Below, in pieces: positions 1 to 9,092 of a stretch of 64,000 bases of DNA. Source of the stretch: Novosphingobium sp. PP1Y (GTDB taxonomy: Bacteria > Pseudomonadota > Alphaproteobacteria > Sphingomonadales > Sphingomonadaceae); the NCBI RefSeq assembly GCF_000253255.1, contig NC_015580.1:2183001-2247000 (forward strand). The letters are read 5' to 3'. The notes below the pieces were generated by a model that did not search any database, was not told the origin of the DNA, and saw only the letters and a program-made list of their open reading frames with translations. Made by a program: the position numbers and the translations under genes. Position 1 is the first letter of the stretch. Each line of letters starts with the position of its first letter.

Positions 1-217
1 GGCCGAGGCAGGAATACTGTATTCCCCGCAGCCGACTCCAATCGCCGTCGTCCGGATCCGATAGCCCGAGCACCGCCAATACTGGCAGTTCCCGTGGCAT
101 GGCGCAGTAGGTGGACGTGTGCGTGTTCACTCCCCTGGAATAACCGACCAAGTGTTATTACAGGGTAAAAGTCGTACGATCAGTCGCCAGGGCCTGAATT
201 ATTTCCACGAACGGCCG
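1..217. other. Window edge downstream of glmS, no supported gene
   Basis: This stretch follows the glmS stop codon and runs to the window edge. On the minus strand a frame opens at an ATG at 98-100 and stays open to the edge (33 codons), but it has no visible ribosome binding site, so I do not call it. Positions 11-25 form a perfect short palindrome, GGAATAC T GTATTCC, of unknown role. Confidence 0.4.
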
Positions 218-2041
218 TTATTCGACGGTTACGCTCTTGGCGAGATTGCGGGGCTGGTCGACGTCGGTGCCCTTTACGCAGGCGACGTGGTACGCGAGCA
301 ACTGGACCGGCACAGCATAGACCAGCGGCGCGATCAGCGGGTGGACCTTGGGCATCTCTATCGTCGCGATGCAGCCTTCGCCGGCTTCCTCGATGCCCTC
401 CCTGTCGGAAATCAGCACGACCTTGCCGCCTCGGGCGCGCACTTCCTGCATGTTGCTGACGGTCTTTTCGAAGAGCGGCCCGGAAGGGGCGAGGACAATG
501 ACCGGGACGGCATCGTCGATCAGCGCGATCGGACCGTGCTTCATCTCGCCCGAGGCATAGCCTTCGGCATGGATGTAGCTGATTTCCTTGAGTTTGAGCG
601 CCCCTTCGAGGGCAAGCGGGAAGTCCGGTCCGCGCCCCAGGTAAAGCACGTCGCGCGCCGGGGCGATGAGGTGTGCCATCTCGGCGATTTCCTCGTCATG
701 GGCCAGCGCGGCGTTGAGGCAGGCAGGCGTTTCGACGAGATGATTGACGACTTCCATCTCCTCCTCGCGTGCCATGCGCCCGCGCTTGACCGCAAGATGT
801 GCGGCGAGGGCGGCGAGCACGGCAAGCTGGCAGGTGAAGGCCTTGGTCGAGGCGACGCCGATTTCCGGACCGGCATGGGTGGGCAGAAGCAGGTCGGCCT
901 CGCGCGCCATCGTGCTGGTCGGCACGTTGACGACGACCGCGATCTTCTGGCCCGCCTCCTTGCAGTGGCGCAGCGCGGCGAGCGTATCGGCGGTTTCGCC
1001 GGACTGCGAAATGAACAGGGCCAGCCCGCCCGGCTCCAGCACCGGTTCGCGGTAGCGGAACTCGCTGGCGACATCGATGTCCACCGGCAGGCGCGCGAAA
1101 TGCTCTATCCAGTACTTCGCGACCATGCCGGCGTAATAGCTGGTGCCGCAGGCGACGATGGTGATGCGGTTGACGCTGGTGACGTCGAAATCGATCTGGG
1201 GCAAGGCGACGGAGTGGTCGATCTGGCGGATATAGCTGCGCAGGGTCTGGGCAACGACGGTCGGCTGCTCGAAGATCTCCTTCTGCATGAAGTGGCGGTA
1301 GTTGCCCTTCTCGATCGCCACGGCCGAAGCGCCGGAGGTTACGATCTCGCGCTCCACCGCATGGCCTTCGACGTCGTAGATCTGTGCGCCCTCGCGGGTG
1401 ATGACGACCCAGTCGCCCTCTTCGAGGTAGGAAATGCGCTGGGTGAGCGGGGCCAGCGCCAGCGCGTCGGAGCCCAGGTAGGTCTCACCCTCGCCATAGC
1501 CAACGACGAGGGGCGAGCCGAGGCGGGCGCCGATCAGCATGTCGGGGAAGCGGCGGAAGGCGATGGCAAGCGCAAAGGCGCCGCGCAGCTGCGGAAGGGC
1601 TGCCCTGACCGCTTCCTGCGGCGACCGGCCGGCCTCGACCAGTTCGGAGACGAGGTGCGCGACCACTTCGGTATCGGTCTGGCTCTCGAACTTGCGTCCG
1701 CGCGCGACGAGCGCTTCGCGCAAGGGCCGGAAGTTCTCGATGATGCCGTTGTGGACGAGCGCCAGTTCCCCGGTCGCATGGGGATGGGCATTGACCGTGG
1801 TCGGCGCGCCGTGGGTGGCCCAGCGGGTGTGGGCAATGCCGACGAGGCCCGGCGCAGGATCGACGGCCAGTTCCTTGACGAGATTGAGAAGCTTGCCCTC
1901 AGCCCTGCGGCGGATCAACTGGCCATCGTGAACGGTGCAGACACCTGCACTGTCATAGCCGCGGTATTCCATGCGCCTGAGGCCGTCCACCAGGCGCTCT
2001 GCAACCTCTTCCTTGCCGACGATACCGATGATTCCACACAT
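218..2041 (-). CDS. glmS: Glutamine--fructose-6-phosphate aminotransferase (isomerizing)
   Basis: Cytoplasmic enzyme that converts fructose-6-phosphate and glutamine to glucosamine-6-phosphate, the first step towards UDP-GlcNAc for peptidoglycan and LPS. The chosen ATG gives MCGIIGIVG, which places the N-terminal nucleophile Cys2 of the class II glutaminase domain; the frame is open upstream but that extension is not part of the family. Two SIS sugar-isomerase domains follow, the first with SQSGETADT, and the protein ends in the family-typical PRNLAKSVTVE. Length is 607 aa, as expected. It lies 149 bp downstream of an AIM24-family gene on the same strand; glmU, acting later in the pathway, is nearby but in a separate unit. 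No glmS ribozyme-like leader was recognised. Confidence 0.97.
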   Translation of the reverse strand: MCGIIGIVGKEEVAERLVDGLRRMEYRGYDSAGVCTVHDGQLIRRRAEGKLLNLVKELAVDPAPGLVGIAHTRWATHGAPTTVNAHPHATGELALVHNGIIENFRPLREALVARGRKFESQTDTEVVAHLVSELVEAGRSPQEAVRAALPQLRGAFALAIAFRRFPDMLIGARLGSPLVVGYGEGETYLGSDALALAPLTQRISYLEEGDWVVITREGAQIYDVEGHAVEREIVTSGASAVAIEKGNYRHFMQKEIFEQPTVVAQTLRSYIRQIDHSVALPQIDFDVTSVNRITIVACGTSYYAGMVAKYWIEHFARLPVDIDVASEFRYREPVLEPGGLALFISQSGETADTLAALRHCKEAGQKIAVVVNVPTSTMAREADLLLPTHAGPEIGVASTKAFTCQLAVLAALAAHLAVKRGRMAREEEMEVVNHLVETPACLNAALAHDEEIAEMAHLIAPARDVLYLGRGPDFPLALEGALKLKEISYIHAEGYASGEMKHGPIALIDDAVPVIVLAPSGPLFEKTVSNMQEVRARGGKVVLISDREGIEEAGEGCIATIEMPKVHPLIAPLVYAVPVQLLAYHVACVKGTDVDQPRNLAKSVTVE

Positions 2042-2190
2042 GTGCCGCGCTTGCCGCCTTGTTCCGGATGAATGTTGTTGTCGCTGGACCCAGCCTTGCT
2101 GGTCCTGCAGATGGCGCTCCGTCCTGCAATGGACAAGCTTGAAAATCGGTTTAGCCGCCGACCTTCGCAAGCGAGCGGTGGAAAGTTCGC

Positions 2191-3021
2191 TCAGTCGCCG
2201 TCGAGCAGGTCGCCAAGGCCGCCCAGGATTGACCCTTCACCCCGGTTCTGTCCCCCGCGCGAACCGGCAGCCGCCAGCATCCGACCGGCGAGGCGCGAGA
2301 AAGGCAGGGACTGGACCCAGACCTTGCCGGGGCCGCGCAGGCGCGCAAAGAACACGCCTTCGCCGCCGAAGATCATCGACTTGACCGAGCCGGCGCGGAT
2401 CACGTCGAAGTCGATGCCCGAAGTGAATGCGGCCACGCAGCCGGTGTCGATGTGAAGTTCTTCGCCCGCGGCCAGCTCGCGCTCGATCACCGTGCCGCCC
2501 ATCTGCACGAAGACCCAGCCATCGCCTTCCAGCTTCTGCATGATGAAGCCTTCGCCGCCGAACAGGCCGGTCATGATCCGCTGCTGGAAGTGGACGCCGA
2601 TGGAGACGCCGCGAGCCGCGGCGAGGAAGGCGTCCTTCTGGCAGATCAGGCGCCCGCCGACGTCGTCCAGCTTGATCGGGAGAATGGCGCCGGGCACGGG
2701 AGCGGCGAAGGCGACGCGCGCCTTGCCTTTGCCGTGATGGGTGAAGACGGTCGTGAACAGGCTTTCGCCGGTAACGAGGCGCTTGCCTGCGCCGAGCAGC
2801 TTGCCCATGAAGCCGCTGCCTTCGCCGCCCGAACCGTCTCCGAACACGGTCGACATCTCGATAGGGGCATCCTTCCAGACCATCGCACCCGCTTCGGCCA
2901 CGGCGCTTTCGCCGGGATCCAGCTCGATCTCGACGAACTGGAGTTCCTGGCCCTTGATCTCGAAGTCGACGTCGTCGGAAATCGAAGAACTGCGCGAATG
3001 GCTCCAGGGACTGCCGGACAT
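2191..3021 (-). CDS. AIM24/TIGR00266 family protein
   Basis: A 276-aa soluble protein of the AIM24 (TIGR00266) family, which forms a beta-helix-like fold and has no settled biochemical role. Family features are the N-terminal FEIKGQELQFVEIELDPGE, the EAGAMVWKD segment, repeated Gly-rich turns (GGEGSGFMGKLLGAGKRLVTGES) and FGGEGFIMQKLEGDGWVFVQMGGTVIERELAAGE. The start was set at the ATG preceded by AAGGAGG seven bases upstream; the much longer open frame upstream runs antisense through the TPR gene and is not coding. It is upstream of glmS on the same strand and could share its transcript. Family assignment is firm, function unknown. Confidence 0.85.
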   Translation of the reverse strand: MSGSPWSHSRSSSISDDVDFEIKGQELQFVEIELDPGESAVAEAGAMVWKDAPIEMSTVFGDGSGGEGSGFMGKLLGAGKRLVTGESLFTTVFTHHGKGKARVAFAAPVPGAILPIKLDDVGGRLICQKDAFLAAARGVSIGVHFQQRIMTGLFGGEGFIMQKLEGDGWVFVQMGGTVIERELAAGEELHIDTGCVAAFTSGIDFDVIRAGSVKSMIFGGEGVFFARLRGPGKVWVQSLPFSRLAGRMLAAAGSRGGQNRGEGSILGGLGDLLDGD

Positions 3022-3111
3022 GATGCCTCCTTTTGGGGTGAATTGCTGGAACCCGGGTTTGGGGTGAGCGATTATCCTTGTCAAACCGCGTTCATCGGAT
3101 ACGCTTTGCAG

Positions 3112-3189
3112 TTCGTCGACCACTAACAAGGTGCGCGGCATTTCAGCGGATTCGTCGACCTCCAAAAGGTGCGCGGCGCATTTGGGTGA
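3112..3189. repeat. Imperfect 39-bp tandem duplication
   Basis: Two adjacent copies start at 3112 and 3151. Each begins TTCGTCGACC and contains AAGGTGCGCGGC about 16 bases later, with small differences between them. The repeat sits in the divergent intergenic region between the AIM24-family gene (minus) and the TPR gene (plus), so it may carry regulatory sites for either; this is inference. Confidence 0.6.
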
Positions 3190-3199
3190 GGATGAAAGC

Positions 3200-3952
3200 A
3201 TGAACCACTGGAAGGCCTTAATTCCCGGAATGTGCATGGCCATGGCGGTCGGTGCGGCTGCAGGGTCGTTCCCGGCGCGTGCCGAATCGGTTTCGCCGGG
3301 CCATCTGGGCGAAGTCAGCCAGTTGGTGGTTGCGCCCAATGTCATGGACAAGCAGCGCACTTCGGCAGGCTTCGGCTTCATACGCGCGGGCAAGCTGAAG
3401 AAGGCGATTGCAGAATTCGACGCAGTGATTTCTGCGGCGGACCGCAGGCACCTGGGCGATCCGCGTCCGCGCTTCTGCGCGCGCGATGAACGCGATGCCT
3501 CGAAGATCACGACCGCGACCGGTGCTTCGGGTACAAGCCCCGTGCTGATCGATGCTGCGGTGTGCGATGCGCACTTCGGCAAGGGCTATGCCCTGATCGA
3601 CATGGGGCGCGGCGATCTGGCCGAAGCGGAACTGCGCCGCGCGACCGAACTGGCGCCCTTCGATGCGCATTACGCCAACGAATATGCCGAACTCTACAAG
3701 TCGCGCCGCGACTGGAAGACTTCGCTCGAACTGTTCCTGCGCGCCTGGGACGTGACCGACAAGAACCCGGCTGGGCCTGACGCCGACCTTGCCGCGCGGG
3801 CGCTGCGGGGGATCGGCTACAACCAGATGATGCTCGGCAACCTCGAAGCGGCCGAGAATTCGTTCAGGCAGTCGCTGGAATTCGAGCCTGGGAACAAGGC
3901 CGCCAGCATCGAACTGGGACATATCGCCCGGCAGAAGGCAATCGGTTCGTAA
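3200..3952 (+). CDS. Periplasmic TPR-repeat protein
   Basis: A 250-aa protein with a Sec signal peptide (MNHWKALIPGMCMAMAVGAAAG...ARA, cleavage near residue 27), hence predicted periplasmic. The mature part contains tetratricopeptide-like units, e.g. GKGYALIDMGRGDLAEAELRRATELAPFDAHYANEYAELY and GYNQMMLGNLEAAENSFRQSLEFEPGNKAASIELG, typical protein-protein interaction helices. The ATG at 3200 follows GAGGATGAAAGC; the open frame upstream has no signal-peptide logic. It is divergent from the AIM24-family gene and tail-to-tail with glmU (24 bp apart). The partner is unknown. Confidence 0.75.
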   Translation: MNHWKALIPGMCMAMAVGAAAGSFPARAESVSPGHLGEVSQLVVAPNVMDKQRTSAGFGFIRAGKLKKAIAEFDAVISAADRRHLGDPRPRFCARDERDASKITTATGASGTSPVLIDAAVCDAHFGKGYALIDMGRGDLAEAELRRATELAPFDAHYANEYAELYKSRRDWKTSLELFLRAWDVTDKNPAGPDADLAARALRGIGYNQMMLGNLEAAENSFRQSLEFEPGNKAASIELGHIARQKAIGS

Positions 3953-3976
3953 TTCAGCTCCGGAGGCCGGGCGGAA

Positions 3977-5362
3977 CTACTTTTTCTGCTCGGCCTTCTT
4001 CTTCTTCATCGTATCGTGAAAGCGGTCTGCCCAGCCGGGCTTGACCAGCTGTTCCCCGCGCACGAGGCGCAGTTCGCCCGGGGCGACGTTGCGCGTGACT
4101 GCGCTGCCGGCCGCGACGATCGCATCCGCGCCGATCTGGAGCGGGGCGACCAGGGCGCTGTTCGAGCCGATGAAGGCGCGCTCGCCGATCACCGTCTTGT
4201 GCTTGAAGTAGCCGTCGTAGTTGCAGGTGATCGTGCCCGCGCCGATGTTTGCTCCCGCGCCGATCTCTGCATCGCCCAGGTAGCTGAGGTGGTTGGCCTT
4301 GGCGCCTTCGCCCAGCACCGCCTTCTTGATCTCGACGAAGTTGCCGACCTTGGAGCCGGACTTGAGCACCGCACCGGGGCGCAGGCGGGCGTAGGGGCCG
4401 ATCTCGACCCCGCTTTCCAGCGTTGCGCCTTCAAGGTGCGAGAAGGCGCGAATGGTGACATCGTCGGCGACCGTCACGCCAGGGCCGAAGACCACATTGG
4501 GCTCGATCGTGACGTCGCGGCCAAGCTGCGTATCCCATGCGAAGAACACCGTTTCCGGCGCGGCAAGCGTCACGCCATCGGCCATGGCGTCCTTGCGGCG
4601 ACGGGCCTGCCAGCGTGCTTCGGCCTCGGCCAGTTCGCCGCGGCTGTTGATGCCGCCCACTTCGTCCGGATCGTCCGTGGTGATGACCGCACAGGTGCGG
4701 CCCTCGAGCGTGGCGACATTGACGATGTCGACGAGGTAGTACTCGCCTTGCGCATTGTCGTTGCCCACGCGTGAGAGCAGGTCGAACAGGTCCGCCGACT
4801 TCACCGCCATGAGGCCGGAGTTGCACAGGCGGCAGGCGCGCTGCTCATCGGTTGCGTCCTTGTACTCGACCATCATTGCGATGCGGCCATCGTCGTGGGC
4901 GAGCACCCGGCCGTACTGCAGCGGATCTTCCGGCTCGAAACCGAGCACCACGACCGCCGGGGAATCCTCTGCGTGAAGGCGTTCGATCATGGCGCGCATC
5001 GTTTCGGTGCGCACGAAAGGCACATCGCCGTAAAGGATCAGGACATCGCCGTCGAAGCCCTGCAGAGCGCCCTGTGCCTGCTGGACGGCATGGCCGGTGC
5101 CCAGCTGCGGCTCCTGCACTGCGAAAGTCACGCTTTCGCCCAGGGCCTTTTCAAGCTGCTCCAGCCCGTGCCCGGCCACGACGACCTGCCGCTGCGGGGA
5201 GAGTTCGGCCGCGCTGGCCATGAGATGCTCCAGCATCGGCCTGCCCGCAATGGGGTGCAGGACCTTGTGCAGGTTGCTCTTCATGCGGGTGCCCTTGCCG
5301 GCGGCAAGGACAACGACCGCGAGCGGGGCGAGGGGGGATGAGTCTTCGGCCATGGCGCTCAT
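3977..5362 (-). CDS. glmU: Bifunctional UDP-GlcNAc pyrophosphorylase / GlcN-1-P acetyltransferase
   Basis: Catalyses the last two steps of UDP-N-acetylglucosamine synthesis in the cytoplasm. The N-terminal nucleotidyltransferase signature LAAGKGTRMKSNLHKVLH is at residues 19-36; the C-terminal half is a left-handed beta-helix with hexapeptide repeats (IGPYARLRPG, VGNFVEIKKA, IGAGANIGAGTITCNYDG), containing the acetyltransferase site. Length is about 461 aa, normal for GlmU. Two in-frame ATGs three codons apart (5362 and 5353) are possible starts; neither has a strong ribosome binding site, so the exact start is uncertain. Divergent from gph with about 50 bp between starts. Confidence 0.96.
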   Translation of the reverse strand: MSAMAEDSSPLAPLAVVVLAAGKGTRMKSNLHKVLHPIAGRPMLEHLMASAAELSPQRQVVVAGHGLEQLEKALGESVTFAVQEPQLGTGHAVQQAQGALQGFDGDVLILYGDVPFVRTETMRAMIERLHAEDSPAVVVLGFEPEDPLQYGRVLAHDDGRIAMMVEYKDATDEQRACRLCNSGLMAVKSADLFDLLSRVGNDNAQGEYYLVDIVNVATLEGRTCAVITTDDPDEVGGINSRGELAEAEARWQARRRKDAMADGVTLAAPETVFFAWDTQLGRDVTIEPNVVFGPGVTVADDVTIRAFSHLEGATLESGVEIGPYARLRPGAVLKSGSKVGNFVEIKKAVLGEGAKANHLSYLGDAEIGAGANIGAGTITCNYDGYFKHKTVIGERAFIGSNSALVAPLQIGADAIVAAGSAVTRNVAPGELRLVRGEQLVKPGWADRFHDTMKKKKAEQKK

Positions 5363-5412
5363 GTGCCAGCAAAATGTTGCGGTTTCCACATCAAGTCTTA
5401 ACTGGGGACGCG

Positions 5413-6114
5413 ATGAGCACATTTCCATTCGATATCGTCGGGTTCGACCTCGACGGAACCCTTCTCGACAGTCACGGGGATCTGGCAGCGGCAGTGAACC
5501 ACGCGATCTCGTTGGAGGGCAGGCAGGCGATCCCGTCGTCCGAAGTGCGCGACCTGATCGGCGGCGGAGCGAAGAAGATGCTCGCCCGCGCGCTGGAGGT
5601 TACCGGGGAGCCGGTTTCCGATGCGCGTTTCGACGAATTGCACCGCATCCTGCTCGATTTCTACGAGGCCAATATCGCGGTCGAGACGCGCCTGTTCCCG
5701 GGCGGACTCGAAATGCTGGACGGTCTGGCTGCGCGCGGCGTGAAGATCGCGGTGGTGACCAACAAGCTTGAGCGCTTCGCCGTGCGGATCTTCGACGAGC
5801 TCGGCCTGTCGGATCGCTTCTTCACGGTCATCGGCGGCGATACGCTGGGGCCGGGCAAGGCCAAGCCAAACCCCGATCTCATCTACGAGATGCTCGACCG
5901 GGCCGGTGTCTCGCGGCAGGAGGCGCGCGCTGTCTATGTCGGCGATACGACTTACGATACCGGCGCGGCTGCCGCTGCGGGGCTACCGTGCGTCGCGGTG
6001 AGCTTTGGCTTCTGCGACAAGCCGCCCCGCGAACTGGGTGCCAATGCGGTGATCGATCACTTCGACCAGCTCATTCCCGCGCTTGACTATCTGGGAACCG
6101 CCTCTGTGCGCTGA
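5413..6114 (+). CDS. gph: HAD-family phosphoglycolate phosphatase
   Basis: A 233-aa haloacid-dehalogenase-superfamily phosphatase that most likely dephosphorylates 2-phosphoglycolate. HAD motif I is FDLDGTLLDS with nucleophile Asp12 and Asp14; motif II is in VVTNK; motif III/IV lie in KPNPD and VGDTTYD, the last supplying the Mg-binding aspartates. The helical cap between motifs I and II matches the Gph/PGMB type. The start MSTFPFDIVGFDLDG is chosen because it puts the motif at the usual position. Divergent from glmU; 26 bp tail-to-tail with the M16 peptidase. Substrate is by family; other sugar phosphates are possible. Confidence 0.88.
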   Translation: MSTFPFDIVGFDLDGTLLDSHGDLAAAVNHAISLEGRQAIPSSEVRDLIGGGAKKMLARALEVTGEPVSDARFDELHRILLDFYEANIAVETRLFPGGLEMLDGLAARGVKIAVVTNKLERFAVRIFDELGLSDRFFTVIGGDTLGPGKAKPNPDLIYEMLDRAGVSRQEARAVYVGDTTYDTGAAAAAGLPCVAVSFGFCDKPPRELGANAVIDHFDQLIPALDYLGTASVR

Positions 6115-6140
6115 GCCAACAGGCGCGGTTCCGTTGCAGA

Positions 6141-8978
6141 TCAGGGCTTGGGCGGATCGACGCCTTCCGGAAGGACCAGCACTTCCACGCCGGCATCCGG
6201 TTGGAGGTAGCGCTTGGCCGTCGCCTCGACATCGGCGGCGGTGAGCGCCATCAGGCGCTCGCGCGCCTTGACGAAGCGGTCGATCCGGTCGCTTTCCGAC
6301 TGGGCGCGATCGACCAGCGAGAGCCACCCGGTGTTTGACTTCAAGGCGTTCTGGAAGGCTTCGTAGAGCGGTTGGCGCGCCCGGGTCAGGATGTCGTCGC
6401 TGACCGGTGCCGAGCTTAGTGCGGCGAGAACCTTGTGGATCGCCTTGCGGGTCGCCGCGACATCCGCCACGTCGACCGAGGCGTTGATCGAGAACGTGCC
6501 GTATCCCTTCCACTCGCGCGAGAGCTTGCTGCTGGCCGAAGGCGAATAGGTCTTGCCCAGCGCTTCGCGCAATTCGTCGGTCAGCTCGATGCGCATGACC
6601 CGTTCGAGCAGTTCCAGCTCGAGCGTCTGCTGCGGGTCGCTGTCGTCGCGGGTGGGGAAGGTCAACCGCAGCAATGCCTGGTCGGATGCGCCGGTGTGTC
6701 GCAGGACGCGCGGTTCCCGATCTGGCGTGAAGGTGCGCGGCGGCTGGTTCGCATAGTCGCGGAATGCCGCTTCGCGCGGCGGCAGCGCCCCCAGCGTTTG
6801 GGCGACAAGAGCGATAGCCTTGTCCTCGTCGATGTCGCCGACGATGCCCAGTTCGATGGCGCCGTGGGCAAGTCTGTCGCCGATGTCGCGCTTGAGTTCG
6901 TCGAAAGTGCGGTGGCGATAGGCGTCGACCGGCTGCAGGCTGAAGCGCGGATCCTTGTCCGAAAGGATCGCGCCGAGGTCCGCGCTCAGGGCCGAAGCCG
7001 GGGTGGCCCGCAGCTGGGCGAAATAGTTGTTCACCTGTTGGCGGTACTGCACCGCGCCCTCCGGGCGATAGCCGGGGTCGGTGATGAGCGCGGCGATGAG
7101 GTCAAGCTGCAGCTCGAGGTCACGCGGCGTGGTCTGGTAGCGTCCGTCGAAGCTTGCATCCGCGCTGGTGAGGCCGAAGCCGACAGTCCGTCCGGCGAAG
7201 ATCGTGTCGAGATCGTCGCGGCTGTGCTTCCCGAGCCCGCCTTCGTCGAGATAGGAGACCATTTCCGTCGCCAGCGGGTCGCTCCTGGTATCGAGCTTGT
7301 CGCCGCCATCGATGCTGATGCTGACGCGCACCTTGTCCCTTTCGATGTCGGTGCGCTTGAGATTGAGCATTACGCCATTGGCGAAGCGGATCTCGCGGAT
7401 GCCGAGTTCGGGCCCGATCCGGTCGCTGACCACTTCTCCCGGAGCGCCGAAGTCGGTGTAGCCGAAATCGCTGAGCGCGGTGGTTTCGCTGCGCTCGACC
7501 GGGGCCTTCATCGCCTGTTTCCAGCTATCCCGCAGCGCTTCGCCGCCGCCTTCGGGCGCGATCCGGCCTTCGAAACGCAAAAGCGGTTTCCTGAGCGGGA
7601 TCGCTTCGCGCTCAAGCGCGGCGAGGACGGCTTCGGGGGTTATCTGCGGCGCAAAGGCCTCGAAGCGTTGCAGCACGGTTTCGGGCGTGGAGGGCACTGT
7701 CCGGTCGGTGACGAGCGCCAGCGCGGACTCGGCGAGCGCGGGGTTGCTGCGCGTGTCGGCCGAGCCCAGGGCATCGACCAGGGTGTTGCGGATCGAGACC
7801 ACCTGCTCGGCGACTTCGGAGGAGGCAAAACCGTAGGCGAGGGCGCGGCGATATTCAGCTACGGCGGCCTGAAGTCCCTCGTGCCACTTGCCGTCGACGG
7901 TATCGACTATGAGGCGCGTCGAGCGCGCGGTTTCAAAAACGTCGCCGGTGCCGAACCCTGCGCCTCGGAAAGGCGGGGACGCCTGACGCGAGAGGCGCTG
8001 GAGGCGGCGATTGACGATGTCGTAGCCGATCGAGCGCAGCAGGTTTTCCTGCCGCTGCTTCACGCTGTCGGGTTCGTAGAGCCAGGGGCCGTTGCGCAGC
8101 GCGGTTATCCGCTCGGAAAGGGCAGGGTCGACGTAGATTTCCGTGCGGCTCTTGTCTTTCGCCCGAATCGGTCCGGCATCGGGCTGCGGCTCGGACGGTT
8201 CGGCCTGCCAGTCTCCGAAATGGCGCTGTATACCGGCGACCATCTCGTCGATGTCGAAATCCCCTACGACGACAACGGTAACGTGCGCAGGCACATACTC
8301 GCGGTGGTAGAAGGCGCGCAGGCTTTGAGACGTGGCGGCATTGAGTGTCTGTGTCGTGCCGATCGGCAGGCGATTGGCATAGAGCGAGCCGGGGTAGAAG
8401 AACTTCAGCCCGTCGACCGCATTGCGAAAACCGAAGGTGTTGCGATCGCGCATCTCGGACAGAACGACGCCGCGCTCGCGCTCTACTGCGCCCTGCGAGA
8501 TGGTCAGTTCGCTGGCGGTCTGGCGCATGAGCATCAGCGCCGTGTCGAGCAGGGTGGAATCGCTGCGCGGCAGGTCCAGCTTGTAGATCGTGCGGTCGAA
8601 GCTGGTCGAGGCATTGGTGTCCGCGCCGAAGGCGAGGCCATCGCGCTCGAGCAGGGGAATCATCTCGCCTTCGGGCACGCGCTTGCTGCCGTTGAAGGCC
8701 ATGTGCTCCACGAAGTGGGCGTAGCCCTGTTCGCTGTCGCTTTCGTCGAGCGAGCCGGCTTCGACCAGCATGCGCACCACGCCGGTCCCGGCAGGGGTGG
8801 CATTGTGCCGGACGACGTAACGCATGCCGTTGGCGAGGCGCCCAAAGCGATAGTCCGGATCGAGCGGAATGTCGCTGGCCTCGAAGGCCCAGGAAGTGTC
8901 GTCGCGGGGGGGCGTGTTCTCCCGGGCTGCCAGCGGGGCCGGCAGGAGCAGGAGAAGCGCAATCAGGAGTCCTCTCAT
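6141..8978 (-). CDS. Secreted/periplasmic M16 family zinc metallopeptidase
   Basis: A 945-aa two-repeat insulinase-type peptidase (M16B/pitrilysin-like). Residues 1-19 form a signal peptide (MRGLLIALLLLLPAPLAA), so it is exported. The inverted zinc motif HxxEH is HFVEH at residues 88-92, with the downstream Glu in ERERGVVLSEMRDR. The C-terminal half is a second, inactive M16 domain (FANGMVMLNLKRTDIERDKVRVSISIDGG; note V.. as read from the frame). The start was moved inward from an upstream methionine so that the signal peptide begins with MRG. It stands alone between gph and purC. Likely degrades small peptides in the periplasm; substrate unknown. Confidence 0.9.
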   Translation of the reverse strand: MRGLLIALLLLLPAPLAARENTPPRDDTSWAFEASDIPLDPDYRFGRLANGMRYVVRHNATPAGTGVVRMLVEAGSLDESDSEQGYAHFVEHMAFNGSKRVPEGEMIPLLERDGLAFGADTNASTSFDRTIYKLDLPRSDSTLLDTALMLMRQTASELTISQGAVERERGVVLSEMRDRNTFGFRNAVDGLKFFYPGSLYANRLPIGTTQTLNAATSQSLRAFYHREYVPAHVTVVVVGDFDIDEMVAGIQRHFGDWQAEPSEPQPDAGPIRAKDKSRTEIYVDPALSERITALRNGPWLYEPDSVKQRQENLLRSIGYDIVNRRLQRLSRQASPPFRGAGFGTGDVFETARSTRLIVDTVDGKWHEGLQAAVAEYRRALAYGFASSEVAEQVVSIRNTLVDALGSADTRSNPALAESALALVTDRTVPSTPETVLQRFEAFAPQITPEAVLAALEREAIPLRKPLLRFEGRIAPEGGGEALRDSWKQAMKAPVERSETTALSDFGYTDFGAPGEVVSDRIGPELGIREIRFANGVMLNLKRTDIERDKVRVSISIDGGDKLDTRSDPLATEMVSYLDEGGLGKHSRDDLDTIFAGRTVGFGLTSADASFDGRYQTTPRDLELQLDLIAALITDPGYRPEGAVQYRQQVNNYFAQLRATPASALSADLGAILSDKDPRFSLQPVDAYRHRTFDELKRDIGDRLAHGAIELGIVGDIDEDKAIALVAQTLGALPPREAAFRDYANQPPRTFTPDREPRVLRHTGASDQALLRLTFPTRDDSDPQQTLELELLERVMRIELTDELREALGKTYSPSASSKLSREWKGYGTFSINASVDVADVAATRKAIHKVLAALSSAPVSDDILTRARQPLYEAFQNALKSNTGWLSLVDRAQSESDRIDRFVKARERLMALTAADVEATAKRYLQPDAGVEVLVLPEGVDPPKP

Positions 8979-9014
8979 CGCGCCCAGACCTGCCCCAGCG
9001 GCGCGCATATAACA

Positions 9015-9062
9015 AGGGCCCGGATCGCGATTGCCACCGCGTTCCGGGCCCTGAAAGGCTTT
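9015..9062 (-). terminator. Probable terminator downstream of purC
   Basis: Perfect 10-bp inverted repeat AGGGCCCGGA (9015-9024) / TCCGGGCCCT (9053-9062) with a 28-nt loop. Read on the minus strand it is followed by a short T-rich run (TTGTTAT), placing it just after the purC stop and before the M16 peptidase gene. Confidence 0.6.
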
Positions 9063-9092
9063 GTCAGCGCCCCGATCGAGGCGCGTGGCCGG

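Noticed and set aside
2..100. A minus-strand frame open to the window edge downstream of glmS
   Set aside because: Only 33 codons visible and no ribosome binding site; it cannot be judged from this window.
119..2071. A 650-codon open frame on the plus strand, antisense to glmS
   Set aside because: It is the mirror frame of a high-G+C gene, with composition typical of shadow frames and no ribosome binding site or family motif. glmS on the other strand is certain.
2042..2190. A glmS-type ribozyme/riboswitch upstream of glmS
   Set aside because: The 149 bases upstream show no sequence I recognise as the glmS ribozyme core, which is mainly found in Firmicutes.
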